Shown here in pieces: positions 12,288-24,496 of a stretch of 64,000 bases of DNA. The stretch is from Anaspis maculata (taxonomy: Eukaryota; Arthropoda; Insecta; Coleoptera; Scraptiidae). Each line of letters begins with the position of its first letter. Within the stretch, counting starts at the first letter, position 1. A program made the translations under genes and the position numbers. Location: assembly GCA_949128115.1 (NCBI GenBank), contig CASBRS010000009.1, positions 62,001 through 126,000 on the forward strand, written 5' to 3'. A model generated the notes under the pieces. That model made no database searches and was not told where the DNA came from. It worked only from the letters and a program-made list of their open reading frames with translations.

Positions 12288-13058
12288 TTGGGGTTGAAAA
12301 AAATAAAAGAACAACAGAAAAATTTCCACTTCAGCGAATTTTCTCAGAATATCAAGGCGATTAAGGGAAAAATATTGAATAAAATTCATTGGGTGATGTC
12401 AAGTGATGAAAAGAGCTCCTACCGTCCAACATCTCTGACCAACACTATGTGCAAAACCTTCGAGCGCATCATCACAAAACGTTTGTCTTGGCAGTTGGAT
12501 AAAGATGATTTTCTTTATCCCGCCCAAAATGGTTTCAGAAAACACCGTTCAACCACTGACAACATAATACAGTTGGAATCCGAGATACATCAGGCTTTTG
12601 CAACCAAACAAAAGTTATTGGCCATCTTCTTTGACGTCAAGAAAGCCTATGACATGACTTGGACGCGCCATGTGATCGAAAAACTGACAGAATGGAACAT
12701 AAAGGGGAATATTTTGGCGTTCATCCAAAAATTTTTACGTAACAGGTCATTCAAAGTCAAAATCAACAACAGATTTTCCAACAGTAAGAAACTGCAAAAC
12801 CGTGTTCCCCAGGGCTCAGTCTTGAGTGCGATCCTATTCCTGATAGCAATTAATGACATACTAACACGCATTGGAGCTCCAGTCCGCTGTTGTCTATTCG
12901 CAGATGATTTGGTGATATACCTCAGAGGAAAAAATCTTACATCGATGCAAGAAATCCTTCAAGCAACATTGCGTAACATAGAAAACTGGTGCTCAACATC
13001 AGGTTTTAAATTTTCTACGCAAAAAACAACCTGCACCAACTTCAGTAGGACCAAATAA
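12288..13058 (+). pseudogene. LINE reverse transcriptase domain, 5'-truncated
   Basis: From about residue 44 the frame follows the canonical non-LTR reverse transcriptase order: SYRPTSLTNTMCKTFE, the N-G-F-R-K-H-R-S-T-T-D-N block, F-F-D-V-K-K-A-Y-D, N-R-V-P-Q-G-S-V-L-S, and the catalytic C-L-F-A-D-D-L-V box near 12895-12910. The upstream endonuclease and ORF1 are missing, and the first ~40 residues do not match the family, so the element is 5'-truncated as most LINE copies are. The frame closes at a TAA, and the remaining domains continue in another frame. Together with the RNase H that follows, it looks like a Jockey/I-group element. Clade assignment by eye is tentative. Confidence 0.85.
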
Positions 13059-13096
13059 ATAAGCTATCCCCTCTCCTTTGACTGAACGGCAGAAGC

Positions 13097-14305
13097 TTGA
13101 AATTCTCTGAATCAACCAAATTTTTGGGAATTACATTTGATCATAAGCTTTCTTGGAAACAACACTTCTCACAACTCAAGACATCATGCCACCAAGGTTT
13201 GAATTCAATGAGAATTTTGTCTAACCACACCTGGGGAGCAGACACCAAAATATTTTTGATGATCTATCGCAGTCTTATAAGATCAAAACTTGACTATGGA
13301 GCAATTGCCTTCATGACAGCCAAAAAGTCGTACCTCAGATCCATCAGTGCTATACAATCATTGGCTATCAGAATAGCAACAGGAGCGTTTTGTACCACTC
13401 CGGTGGAAAATCTCCTAGCGTTGGTGAACGAGCCCCCTCTCGAACTCCGCAACAAACGATCCACCCTGAACTTCGCTATAAACACCCTCTTAAATCCACA
13501 AAGCCTGAGTCCCCCAACTGGGCCTGAAATCACTTTGAAGGGGAGTGTAGCTCCACCAGTTCATGAAAGAGTCGCTTGCATCCAATGAGAAATCAACTTC
13601 ACCATCCCTGAAACTCTTCCTTGGCAAAACTCCTCGGTCCCACCATGGAAACACTCCAAGGTTAAATTGATCTTTGATCTTACAAGGTTTGACAAAGCTG
13701 AAACGAATCACACTCTTATCAAGACTCATTTCTTTGAAATAGTCAATGGTTTTCCAAATCACAGACTGATTTTCACCGATGGCTCCAAAATTGACGATAA
13801 AGTGGCATCTGCCCTAATCACCCCAACCTCTGAACAATCCTTTCGCCTCCAAAACTACAATACTATCCATACATCTGAGCTCTATGCCACACTTCAAGCG
13901 TTAATTTACACAAGAACACACCCTGAAATATATTTCATCATCTGTTCAGATTCTCTAAGCTCACTAAAGGCCTTGAACCATTTTTATCCACGAGATCCCC
14001 TTATACAAACAATAAAAGACGAACTGTCCGATAGGGTTGACAAAATAGTTTTTATGTATACCACCATCACACATCCGAATAGATGGTAATGAAAGAGCTG
14101 ACGATCTGGCCAAAAAGGCAACATCATCGAACAATCTACCAATTTGCCGAATTAATCCCCCAGCTGACCTCAAAACATATGTGAAGGTCAGTATATTTCG
14201 TATCTGGCAGCAGCGTTGGGACCGAAAAGACCACTATCTTCAAAAAACAAAACCATTTATCTGTACAGTTCTCACCTGCCCGGAGAAAAGAAACGAACAA
14301 GTTAA
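13097..14305 (+). pseudogene. LINE C-terminal region with RNase H, frameshifted
   Basis: This continues the reverse transcriptase in a different frame, starting with the connection motif TKFLGITFDHKLSWKQH. An in-frame TGA at 13586-13588 interrupts it, and the same frame then encodes an RNase H fold. The catalytic acidic residues can be seen in order: FTDGSK near 13777, TSELYA near 13871, CSDSLSSL near 13945, and, after a further frameshift near 14070, GNERADDLAKKA at about 14085-14120. Coding similarity fades out near 14305, right against the end of the next element. With at least two frame changes and one stop it cannot make a working protein. Confidence 0.8.
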
Positions 14306-15989
14306 ACTCAATTAGGCGAGCGGCCGTTCCCTATTTTTCGAGCTATAGTGACCACGGGCGTACAACAACGATTTTCAATTTTCAATAGTAAGTACTAGAT
14401 GGGGGTGTGCCGCTTGTGAATTTTTTTCGAAATCGCCCCATGGGAACTCTCGTCAGGGCCCCATTTCCAATTTTTTTTCAAAGTCATCTTTTCTTCATTT
14501 TTTGCATTCAGCAGCTCATAACTCAGCGACTATTGATGATAAAGCGAAGATTCTTCCACCAATACGATGTCTGGATATTACTAATACCCTCCACATCACT
14601 TTTGTGTTGCATTTCGTGATAATAACCTTCCAGGACGATAAAAACATAAGAGGTGCAGAAATACGTCACAAGAACTTTGATATGCGGAAAGCTATATCAA
14701 TTTCTCAAAATATGTGCACATATATGCGAGAACATATGTAGAGAATACTCCAAAGATGTTTTTGGGAAAAGGGCGTTGCAGCAGGGTTCTTGGTTTTTGA
14801 ATTATGATTTTTTCAAAATCCGACACTGATATATGCGAGCGGCCGAGCGGCCTAATTGGCGCGAAACGAGGATTTTCATCAATGTCGTTGAAAAAACATC
14901 ACAGTATGAGCTACAACAGCGGCCTTTTTTTGCTTCACCTAGTAGTAGGTAGCTCGAGGTTCAACTAGACTTCAACCAAAGGGTCAACCTGAACTACCGT
15001 TTCCGTTAAACCGTTCTAAGGAGTCGTCTACTCCACTGCAACATTTTGGAACAAAAACTTGTATTGCAGTGATTTTGATGTGGATTTTTCATGTATGAAC
15101 TTCGATTCCTTTTTGAGACTCAATGTCAGTTACCTTCTACCTCTTCATAACCTTCCATAGGTAGGCACCCCTATCACACTTTGTGTCTTTTTAATGATTA
15201 TTATTATTACCTACATAAATTACGAGCAGCACAGGACCGCAGACTTCAGAGCATAACATTCCAATTGCCTCGCATGGGCAAAGGGAGATGGCTTCACAAG
15301 GTTTCTTCCCATGGAAATTGCAAAGATAATCAATTCTGAAGAAACTCCAACTCTATGCTGGTTTGACCTTTGAAATTTTGATCATCTAATCGCAGTTTTT
15401 CACTGGTTAGGAGGGTTCCATACTACTTTCGGGTGACGAAGCTTTTCCTTCATCGAGTCCTTCATGCATGATTGTGCTTGTCAAGAAGCTCATATCCCAC
15501 ATGTTGCTCAAATTTAATCAGGTTCCGAGAGTGGCACTCTGTCAATGTTGTTTCCGCTATTTACAGCCAATTGTGCCGGGAGATCATTTACGGATCCATG
15601 ATCGGTGGCATGTTTTCTGATTGCATCTTGGACAAAAACAATAAATTTTCTTGCTTCCAAAACTTTATCGATCATTGATATGTGTTGGGTGATGATAGGA
15701 GTGATAGGACGCTAAGAAGTGAGGTGACAGATCCAACAGATATTTCCATTCTCCTTGTCGCTTGAAAGGCTTATTTCTTGCCCACGCCATACATTGCTGA
15801 CACTGTATTGCACTCTGTTGAAGGATAAAACGACCTGCAATCCTGCAAAGCTTCCCAAAAGTTTTCTCCAAGGTGGCAGAAGTGGAGTGTTTCTACCCAC
15901 AAACTAGGTCTATTGCACATTGTTTGGCAATACATCAGTAAGAGCACAAGAACGTCGGTGTCGGGCGATTCAACAAAAATCCGATGTGA

Positions 15990-16320
15990 GGAGTGGTGTG
16001 GTGGTCAGCACGTTCGACTGCTTTGCCGGAGGTCGCGGGTTCTATCTTCGCCGAGGACGGTCGGATTTTTGTCTCGAGAAAAAGCTTCTCGATTTAGTTG
16101 AAATGTCTTGCTAAATGCAAATGTGTGTCGCATAGCACGTAAACTACGAACGATGGTGCGACCCCATGCGATGTTGGTGGTCGTTGAAAATTTCTACCAT
16201 GTGTTGGAATACACATTACACAGGGAAGAGTTCGGCGAAATTTCCGGTATAGTGGAGGAAAGCATTCACCGGCGTCGGAACACGATTACGTTTCATTTGT
16301 ACCTGAACCAGGAACCTTGA
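15990..16320 (+). mobile_element. tRNA-headed SINE, copy 1
   Basis: The head, from about 15992 to 16050, reads like a degenerate tRNA: a box-A-like GGTGTGGTGGTCAGCACG and a box-B-like GGTCGCGGGTTCTATC, the internal promoter arrangement used by RNA polymerase III. The body, with GTGGAGGAAAGCATTCACCG near 16253, is shared with a second copy near 39.7 kb. No clear A-tail or target duplication was found, so the 3' limit is approximate. Confidence 0.65.
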
Positions 16321-16870
16321 TTGTTTTTGTAAGAGTTCTTTTGTTGTAACCATCAGCCAAAATAATTGATTCATTTGTTTTCCATGTCTGCCGAGATGTC
16401 TGCTAACTGTTTTTGGCGCATTATCCTACTCTATTCATTGAGACAAGAAGTCACACGAATCGCTCTTGTTCTTTCTCACGACAAAAAATAATCTCCAGTT
16501 TGGTGTTGACTGAATTCTCTGGATTTCATAGACCTGCTTTTCTTTGGTAGCATAGCAGCGTATTTGTTCTAGAAACTTGCGAATTTTATGTCGCGAATCG
16601 TCGCCGTCGTACCGATCAAAAATTAAGTGAACTTAGCTGGCATTGAGAGACCTTGTTATTTTTCCAAGAAAGTGTCGACTTCAGTCGTCAAATGTCTGCA
16701 ACGCTTTTTAGTAATAATTATTTTGAGGCATTTCAGCCATCCACCAAACACACGGTCGTTGTACGGTCGTTGTATGTACCTATCTCAGACAAAGAGCCTG
16801 GTCATGCACGACTTCACTCGCTCCAAAACAATTTGGATTTTGCTGCTGTTATTGGGCGCTTTTCATTTGC

Positions 16871-16892
16871 CGACACAAGTCGACTTGTGTCG
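16871..16892. other. 22-bp perfect palindrome with surrounding CGACACAA cluster
   Basis: The left half is CGACACAAGTC and the right half is its exact complement. It is followed, to about 17000, by further degenerate copies of (C)GACACAA(A/G) in direct orientation. It lies in the loop of foldback element B. Confidence 0.8.
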
Positions 16893-18191
16893 ACACAAAT
16901 CGGCACAAATGCTTTCCATTTGATTTGTGTTGCTGTGTGTCATCGACACAAGCTAACACAAGCCGACTTCAGTTGACACAAACCGACACAAAGTGTTGTA
17001 AATGGAACGGATGTGGTCGGATAACTTAAGACTTTTTTTTAAATCGACATCATTTCGATTTTTTGACAAAGTTAGCGCTCACCGATGAAATAGGACTCCG
17101 AGCGACGAGCGAGACAATTTTCTGAACATTTAATCCACCTTGGCGAATGGTAATTAGTAATCTCCTCATCCATCATGTCGGCAAAAACGTCTTCGGGCTT
17201 GAGTTTCTTATAGGTGCATAGAAGTTTCGATCATTATTTCTCGATTCAAGGCGATCTATTATGAAGCTTTGAAGCTGTTATTGACCTTTGTGTGTAGTGT
17301 CTAGCCATTTTATTTGACAAGTACGGCCAGCATTCGGAAGAGAGATCACCATGTTGAAATAGGTAGGTACACAATAGAATAATAATCGAAAGCTGAGGTT
17401 TACATAAAATCCATACAGAAATCACTGCAATACAAGTTTTTGTTCCAAAATGTTGCAGTGGAGTAGACGACTCCTTAGAACGGTTTACCGGAAACGGTAG
17501 TTCAAGTTGAACTTTTGGTTGAAGTCTAGTTGAACCTTGAGCTACCTACTACTAGGTGAAGCACAAAAAAGACCGCTGTTGTGGCTTATACTGTGATTTT
17601 TTTTCAACGACATTGATGAAAATCCTCGTTTCGCGCCAATTTGGCCGCTCGGCCGCTCGCATATATCAGTGTCGGATTTTGAAAAAATCATAATTCAAAA
17701 ACCAAGAATCCTGCTGCAACGCCCTTCTCCCAAAAACATCTTTGGAGTATTCTCTACATATGTTCTCGCATATATGTGCACATATTTTGAGAAATTGATA
17801 TAGCTTTCCGTATATCAAAGTTCTTGTGACGTATTTCTGCACCTCTTATGTTTTTATGGTCTAGGAAGGTTATTATCACGAAATGCAACACAAAAGTAAT
17901 GTGGAGGGTATTAATAATATCCAGACATCGTATTGGTGAAAGAATCTTCGCTTTATCATCAATAGTCGCTGAGTTATGAGCTGCCGAATGCAAAAAATGA
18001 AGAAAAGATGACTTTGAAAAAAAGTTGGAAATGGGGCTCTGACGAGAGTTCCCATGAGGCGATTTCGGAAAAAATTCACAGGCGGCACACCCTCATCTAG
18101 TACTTACTATTGAAAATCAAAAATTGTTGTTGTACGCCCGTGATCACTCAACCCCTTAAAATGCACGTTTTTTGCTAACGGCCGCTCGCCT

Positions 18192-19495
18192 ATAAGAGAA
18201 GGCTATTGCAAAAACTAAAACCTATCAACGCTGAAATGTTTTGGGAGAGTCAACCCTATAATCTTGAGCCATAAAATGTTGGACACATGCGTCCTTTTGT
18301 TAGAGAGAAGACATGAGAGACTTGCATGCAGAAAGATTTTTCCAAGTTTTGAGCCACGAATTATTTTCAGAAAGCTACCAAAATTTTGTCTCTGGATCGA
18401 TGATTATGAATTTTGGTACTAAATCTCAAAATGGATGTAATATTGTTAGTCATCAACTTTTGGTGGGTTTTTGAATGAAATATGTGATTAACAATTTTGT
18501 ATTTTTTTAATGCATGCACGCCTTCCATGTCTTCTCTCTGGTAACCGAACGAATGTGTCCAACATTTATTGCCTCAAGAATATAGGCTTCAATCTCACAA
18601 AACATTCCGGCGTTGATTTGTTTCAGTTTTTGCAACAGCCTTCTCTTCGTGAGGGATAACACGATAATGATAGCCGGATTTTTTTTGCATTTTTCACCAA
18701 AAAGCGCCACCTATTTTGTTCAGCAAGCCATCAAGAGTTCACCTTTGGACCTATCATCATGAATTTTGGTAATTCAGCTCAAAATGAATGTAGGATTGTG
18801 ACAACGAACTTACTCTGCTCTTGCAAATCTCTCATTAGCCATCACAGGCGCTGCAAATGCGTATAACCATGAAAACCTTGGGTGACAATGTTTTCTCGAT
18901 GAAGACACCCTCACCTTGCTTCAAGGCCATCTTTTTCGTAATAAGGTGACTGGATGCCAACATTCTCACATTCGACTGTCACTTTTACAACTGCTGAGTG
19001 AAACGGAGATTCAAGATGGCGGTCACGAAGAAAAAAAAGTTGACTGTCTTACTTCTGGAAATAGCAGGCCCTGCATTTGGCTCTTGATCGTTTTTTATCC
19101 ATGACAATACTTGCCGTAAATTTATCAAGTTGCATTTCGATATCTTGAAAAGTCACTGATTTACCGAGAAATCAAATATTTAGAAGAAAATTCAGTTTTT
19201 CGGAATATTTCAGGAACCGCCCAAGATTTTCCAAAACTGTTGACTCTTCCTTGATGGGTAATATATTGTGGATATATGTGTCTACTAACGTAAATCCATC
19301 TGGCTTGGTTAATGATATACGAGTTTTTTAATTTTTTTCTATACGACACCCTGTATACGGCACCTGCATCACTTACGACTTTGGCTCCTGATCTTAATCG
19401 GTCAAACATGGTCTTGGCAACAGGTATGCCAAGTGGCATTGCTTGTTATAAAAGTGAAGGGTGCCCCCTAAATTTCGACCTTAACATCCGGACTA
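18192..19495. mobile_element. Foldback element A, copy 2, truncated
   Basis: Homologous to the 3755-6045 foldback element. It starts part-way into the left arm (AGAGAAGGCTATTGCAAAAA at about 18195 matches about 4618), runs through the palindrome centre and the whole right arm, and ends with the same CATCCGGACTA tip near 19493. The missing outer half of the left arm would lie where element B now begins. The central segment is in the opposite orientation to copy 1. Confidence 0.75.
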
Positions 19496-20328
19496 CATGT
19501 AGGCTCGACAGAAACATTTCATGAACCTATTCAAGGAAAGCAGGAAAGCACCTGCTAGACTTCTTCTCAATGCTTTCTTTGAAGAGCTGTGTTCCCACTG
19601 TTCCCACTCACAAAAAAAAACTATCACATTGAGATCCGTTTGCAATTTTATATCGATTCGCCGATTCACGAAACTTGAATTGATACAATTGGGGGCTAGG
19701 CCCCCAAGGGGGTGCAGGGGGTAACCGCACCACTTATGGACGTGGCCACCAAAAGGAATCGATTCTGTAGATGTTGGTCGATAGGGAATCACAAAAAAAC
19801 CTCACCGACCTCCCAACAAAGTACATCAAAGTACGTAAAGACATAGAGTTTTGGCTTGCAGACAATGTTAAACACAATTTTCTCGCAGAAGAAAAGTGAA
19901 AAAAAAAATATTTTTTTTTGGAGTACATCGTAGCTGAACAATATATTTGATATATAGTGAAAGTTTCAGAGTTCAAAGTGGATCAGGGAATTAAGAAATG
20001 AGGAGGGACAAGATTATGTCAACATTTCCAGTTGCTCCGCCACTGGACAACTTATTCAGAAAATGAAATTTCCCATTCTAGATGCTTGTTACAGAGGGGC
20101 CTAGCCAAATTTTCAGCCAAATCGGTTGAAAATTGTGGAAATTGAACCTCCACGAAAAAGGCCTTTTCTGAAATTCAAAGGGCTGTATCTCCATTGTGGA
20201 TGACTTTTGAGGTAGTTTTTACATGACATCCTGAACTTTTTGTGATTATGTAGGTACCAATCATCCAAGTTACAGAATTGAAGTTCGATCAACTGGGCGC
20301 TGGCCCCCATGGGGGTGCACGGTGTAAC
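19496..20328. repeat. Two diverged direct copies of a GGGGGC-bearing segment
   Basis: The segment around 19680-19830 (a GGCCCCCAAGGGGGTGCA block, then GTAACCGCACCACTT and CCACCAAAA blocks) recurs at 20290-20328. That second copy is continued at 22286-22400, after the element inserted in it. The sibling copy therefore shows the pre-insertion site. No gene recognised. Confidence 0.6.
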
Positions 20329-22285
20329 CCCAAGCAACAAATTAGGGCCAAATTAGGTTAAAATCTACCTCACTATTGGTCAGCGACCAATTTTCAATAG
20401 GTCGGATTTACGTTTAATCGACGTCGAATTCAGGTAAGTGGGGAAAAATAAGTGGGTAATTTAAACGTCGAAAATTGGGCACATAGGTCGATTTGACTTA
20501 TAGGTCAGATACCCTGTTAGTCGGCTGAACCTAAAATAAGTTACATTCTTGGTAACAATAAGTAATTTAAGACCTATTTTTATTAATTTGTGACCTGTGT
20601 CTTACAAGACTTGAATAGGTATTATTATCCACTATGGTATTATTTTGGGTTTTCCTGACTTATAGTTGGTCATACGACTTTAAAAGACATTAGTGCACAA
20701 TAGTGCTGTTGATGTTACCATAGTGATTGAGTTTCATGGCGGACCTCCGTCCTTCATAGCAAAATATACCTACCTATAGCACGAAACATTTTGCGGACTT
20801 AGAGACTCCTCCCTGGTCATAATATTCACACGAAGGTAATATTTTTGACAAATGTGCCTCTTGCACCTCCAAATATTGCAATGCGCCTTGGAAAAATCGA
20901 TTTTTTGCAGAACTTGTGGAAATAACAACTTACATTTTTTTTGGTCAGTCACAGTTTAGAGCACTAAAATGTTAATATTATCTCTTAAATTGAACAGTGT
21001 TTCTTAATTACACTTTTTTTGCCTGATGCCTGGCAAAAAAACAAGTATTTAAGGGAATACAAAAATTACAGAACAGCTTTTATCGTAATGGCGGACGTGG
21101 AACCTGCTGGAGTAAGATGGCGTGTCTGGTGATATTTCGAAATTTGACTTTCAGGGCAAATTTACTATTGTTTTTTACTTATAGGGAAAATTTCCCTTCG
21201 AACAGGGCAAAATTACTTGAAATTCGAACTTTGAAGTCAAAATTGACCTAATTAGGTAAATTTTACCTCATAGTCTACTCATGGTTTTTTGTTGTTATCG
21301 ACTTCAGAGTCAACTTTCCCTAAATTACCGATTTGGACCAAATTTCAACTATGAAGACTACACTTTTAAATTACGCGCTCAATAAATCGGAGTCGGAGAG
21401 CGATGCTGGTATGTCGATGTCCGCCATTTCTGACGAAAGCGGAGTTGGGTTTTGAGCCGCGCCGGTGACACTTTTGTTTAATAGGCGATAGTAACCTGCG
21501 GTGTGCCTATACAGCTTAAACTTCTTACTTGGAGGACATTTTCTGCTTTGCACTATTTCACAGCACAGCACTGCAGGTACTGGTAACACTGACAAGAGAT
21601 GATCTGCATGAAAAATCCCAAACAACAAAGAGCCAGCTCATTTTCTGACCTCAAAAGCCACATAAGACGGATTTCCTTTAAAGTTCACTATAATGGTACT
21701 TTCGCCCTCCTTTTGACCAGTGCTCCTTAATAAGTCAATTTTTATAGTAATTCTGACTTCAAAGGCAAATGTTCAAATTGAATAGGTCCGCTTTTTTACT
21801 AAAATAACCCTTGTTATTTACCATGACCAGTAAGGCATTGTGTAAAGTTGAAAATTACCAAATTTGGACTAGTATAAAGAAGTTATTCATAACCAGACTT
21901 TGAAGTTAAAATTAGGGTAATTTCGAAGTAATTGCGACTACCGTTGATAGCTTAGATCAACCTCAGAGGTAAAATGGACTTTAACGGCGAAAGTCAAGCG
22001 AAAATGAACTAATTTTTGCCTAGATAATGCCTTATAAATTTTAAAGAATTTGAAGGCATTTTTTAGGTGGAATCTAGGTAATTTTTAACTTCCAAAAACT
22101 TTTTGAAGTCGATGGTAAATTTAGGGTTTTCGCAAGGTTAAATCTTGGTAATTTTTCATTTAAATAATGACTTTGTGGAGCATTTGTCTTATAAGGAAAA
22201 TTGTATGTCAAATTCATGCATATTTCGCCTTCTTTAGGTCAATTTGACTTTAGCTTGGTAATTTGGCCCTAAATTGCTGCTTGGG
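20329..22285. mobile_element. TIR element G (about 1.96 kb)
   Basis: The ends are inverted: CCCAAGCAACAAATTAGGGC on the left and the complement of a CCCAAGCAGCAATTTAGGGC sequence on the right, continuing CAAATTA. It splits a segment whose intact sibling at 19725-19731 reads GTAACCGCACC, consistent with a 2-3-bp target duplication (AC or ACC). The interior has many degenerate copies of a GGTAAATTT / AATTTACC motif in both orientations. A minus-strand open stretch at 21371-21628 has no recognised domain. The superfamily is undecided. Confidence 0.7.
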
Positions 22286-23005
22286 ACCGCACCACTTTTG
22301 ACCGTTGCCACCAAAAAAATCTGATTCTGTGGACCTTGACTGATAGGAATTCACATAAAAACCTTTTCGACCTCTCAAAAAAATACAGAATAGTAGCTAG
22401 CGGATAGACTAGTATTATATGTAGGTACACACAGTGACGTCATCACGAATTAAGATTGGTTTTGCCTCGAGAAGGTTAATTTCAACTTCGATCTCCAATC
22501 AAAAATTGTCTAATTTTTTTTTCAGCTGTATTTGTGTGAGATGCAAGTGGAATTGAGGAACGGAACCCAATTGTTTCGAGAATTCTGCTGAAACTTTTCG
22601 TTACAGCTAAGAAAACGGAAAAAAATTTTCTGATGGAAGGGCTGAAATTGAAGCAATAATATATTATGCGAATATTTGAAAATATGGATTTACAAAGAAT
22701 CCAAACCTCAAAAATCTTCAGGATTATCAAAATTTTCTTGACAACCCAATGGTGTCAAGCACTTTTTTGCGACAATAACAGCACGTTTTGTGTAGTTTCT
22801 GGATATGAGAATGAATTTGAAAAAAATGTCCACAAAATGTATTTTTAAAAAAGCAATAAAGTTTTTTTTAAAGCTGACTTAAACTTGACTTACTTTAACC
22901 CTTTTTCGTTTATTAATGTCTCTTGTTCATTGCATAGTACAGTACATAGTAGTACATATTACTGGTGGTATTCTTAGACAGACTTCTTATAGCACTAATT
23001 AGTTT
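22286..23005. other. Intergenic, no gene seen
   Basis: The first ~120 bp complete the interrupted direct repeat. The rest is AT-rich with short shadow frames only. Confidence 0.45.
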
Positions 23006-23560
23006 CTATTTCATTCCTCGTGCTCTCTGAATTATTTGTTGCACTGTGAAGATGGAGCTTTGCACACTACCTTCTTTTCGAAGTCCACGCTGAGTGTTAA
23101 GCAACGTTGGCTCAATTGTCTTACTCAGTTCCTTCCCCAGTATTTGTATATTTTCAATGGCATGTTTAGCATAAGATGATGCTTCTATGGTTTGCACACT
23201 TATAAGAAATCCCTTTAGATTCACAGCAGCAACCTTTTTCCTTTTTATCCTAAGCTATTTATCATCTCTGATGTGAATTTATCATGTCCAGAAGCTTTGC
23301 TTCCATAATTTCAGGAATGCTTATTTCAGGTCTTCTCTTACCGTCCTTCCATTTCTGTCTTCGATCGTATTTTTTTAATTAATATCGTCTTCATCAGTGT
23401 ATCTTGGTTGTGCACTTAGTAACTCTTGGAAATATTCACTCCATCTTTCCATTACTTCTTCAGAGACCACCAGTAGTGCACTTCCACTTCATCAAATCAT
23501 CCACTTGCAGGTGGACTAGGTCGAGGCGCTCATATTTCAAGTGACTTCTTTTCTTTGTTC
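23006..23560 (-). pseudogene. RTE-like LINE fragment (reverse transcriptase N-terminal region)
   Basis: Reading the minus strand from about 23490 downwards gives the linker typical of RTE-type LINEs just before the reverse transcriptase: a W-S-E-Y-F-Q-E-L-L motif, then a stretch ending in a degenerate K-A-S-G-H-D block. After a frame break comes T-Q-R-G-L-R-K-E-G-S-V-Q and F-T-V-Q-Q-I-I, matching the Q-x-G-F-R-x-x-R-S block. It stops near 23006, before the catalytic motifs. Both ends are truncated and there are several stops. The clade call rests on the W-x-E-Y-F-x-x-L-L motif alone. Confidence 0.6.
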
Positions 23561-24496
23561 AGTTTCTTCTCAAGTTGAAGGCATTATCTTCTCTTCAATC
23601 GTGCATGGGGAATCAAAAGATAGGCATCCTTAAATTTGAAAAGATAAAACCAATATTATCAAAATTTTATGAAGTTTTTGACTCTTGCTCACCTATTATT
23701 TGACTTTCTTCCATTTTATTATTATGAATCATCAGTGTAGGTGCACATTAGCACAACATACACGTAGGTACGTACATTGTACGTATTATTGTACGTACAA
23801 TAATATTGGTACATATACCTACTGAGTTAAACAGGTAGGTACACAGCAGCTGTGCAGTGTGCAGTGCAGAGGACGCATACTTTGGCTTTTGGCTTGCTTG
23901 AGCTTTTCATTTGTTTGGTCTTCCATGAGTTTGCAAGGCGGTGATGTCCTTTTCAATTAGGCACTGGACAAGAGCACACGTCGCAAAGAATATAATCAAT
24001 CATTCGGAGATGCAAACCTTGAATTGGGAAAATTCGTAACTTCAAAATTTATCATCGCTAGGTGCACTTATTTATGCAACAGTATTTCCTATTTTGGATT
24101 GTCTTCTGCTTGAAAAAACTGTTTCTAGACGGCAACCGCTGTGGTTTCCCATTCGAAAGCCCTAAAAGCGATTGGAAATGCCACATTGAAGTGCGGAACT
24201 GACAAATGAAAAAATTTAACCATAAAAACGAACGATGCTGTCACTTTGCTGTATAATTCTGTGGGATAGACTTCTGTAACTCGTGTGCCATCGTGTGGTT
24301 CGTATATTGCGGATTGCATACACAGAACGTGACGTCACATGGCTTCACTTTTTTGAGCTCATGCTCCCTCCTGCTATAATTATAACCTCCTTGGAACCAC
24401 TAGGGACCATAGATAACTAGGGACATCTAGTAGAGTTTCTTCAACTAGGCTGAAAACATCCCATTGTTGTCATTGTCGTTATGTCAAAAAGAGCGG
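23561..24496. other. Intergenic, no gene seen
   Basis: Contains a cluster of alternating GTACGT / ACGTAC palindromic runs (23765-23830) and AGGTAGGTAC runs. No supported gene. Confidence 0.5.

Larger units (their letters stand above)
14314..18191. mobile_element. Foldback element B (3.9 kb, about 760-bp inverted arms)
   Basis: The left arm (14314-15078) is a close reverse complement of the right arm (17421-18191). Terminal sequence is AGGCGAGCGGCCGTT on the left and its complement on the right, with TA on both sides, consistent with a TA target duplication. The GCGAGCGGCCG tip also recurs inside each arm, at about 14836 and 17648. The loop (15079-17420) holds a SINE, a 22-bp perfect palindrome and no transposase. 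The element abuts the LINE remnant on the left and truncated foldback copy A2 on the right. Confidence 0.8.

Noticed and set aside
15990..16060. Functional tRNA gene
   Set aside because: Promoter boxes are present but the sequence does not close into a proper cloverleaf by eye, and it is joined to a shared SINE body.
16627..16976. Overlapping plus-strand frames of about 100 codons
   Set aside because: No domain. They cover the CGACACAA repeat cluster and lie in a foldback loop.
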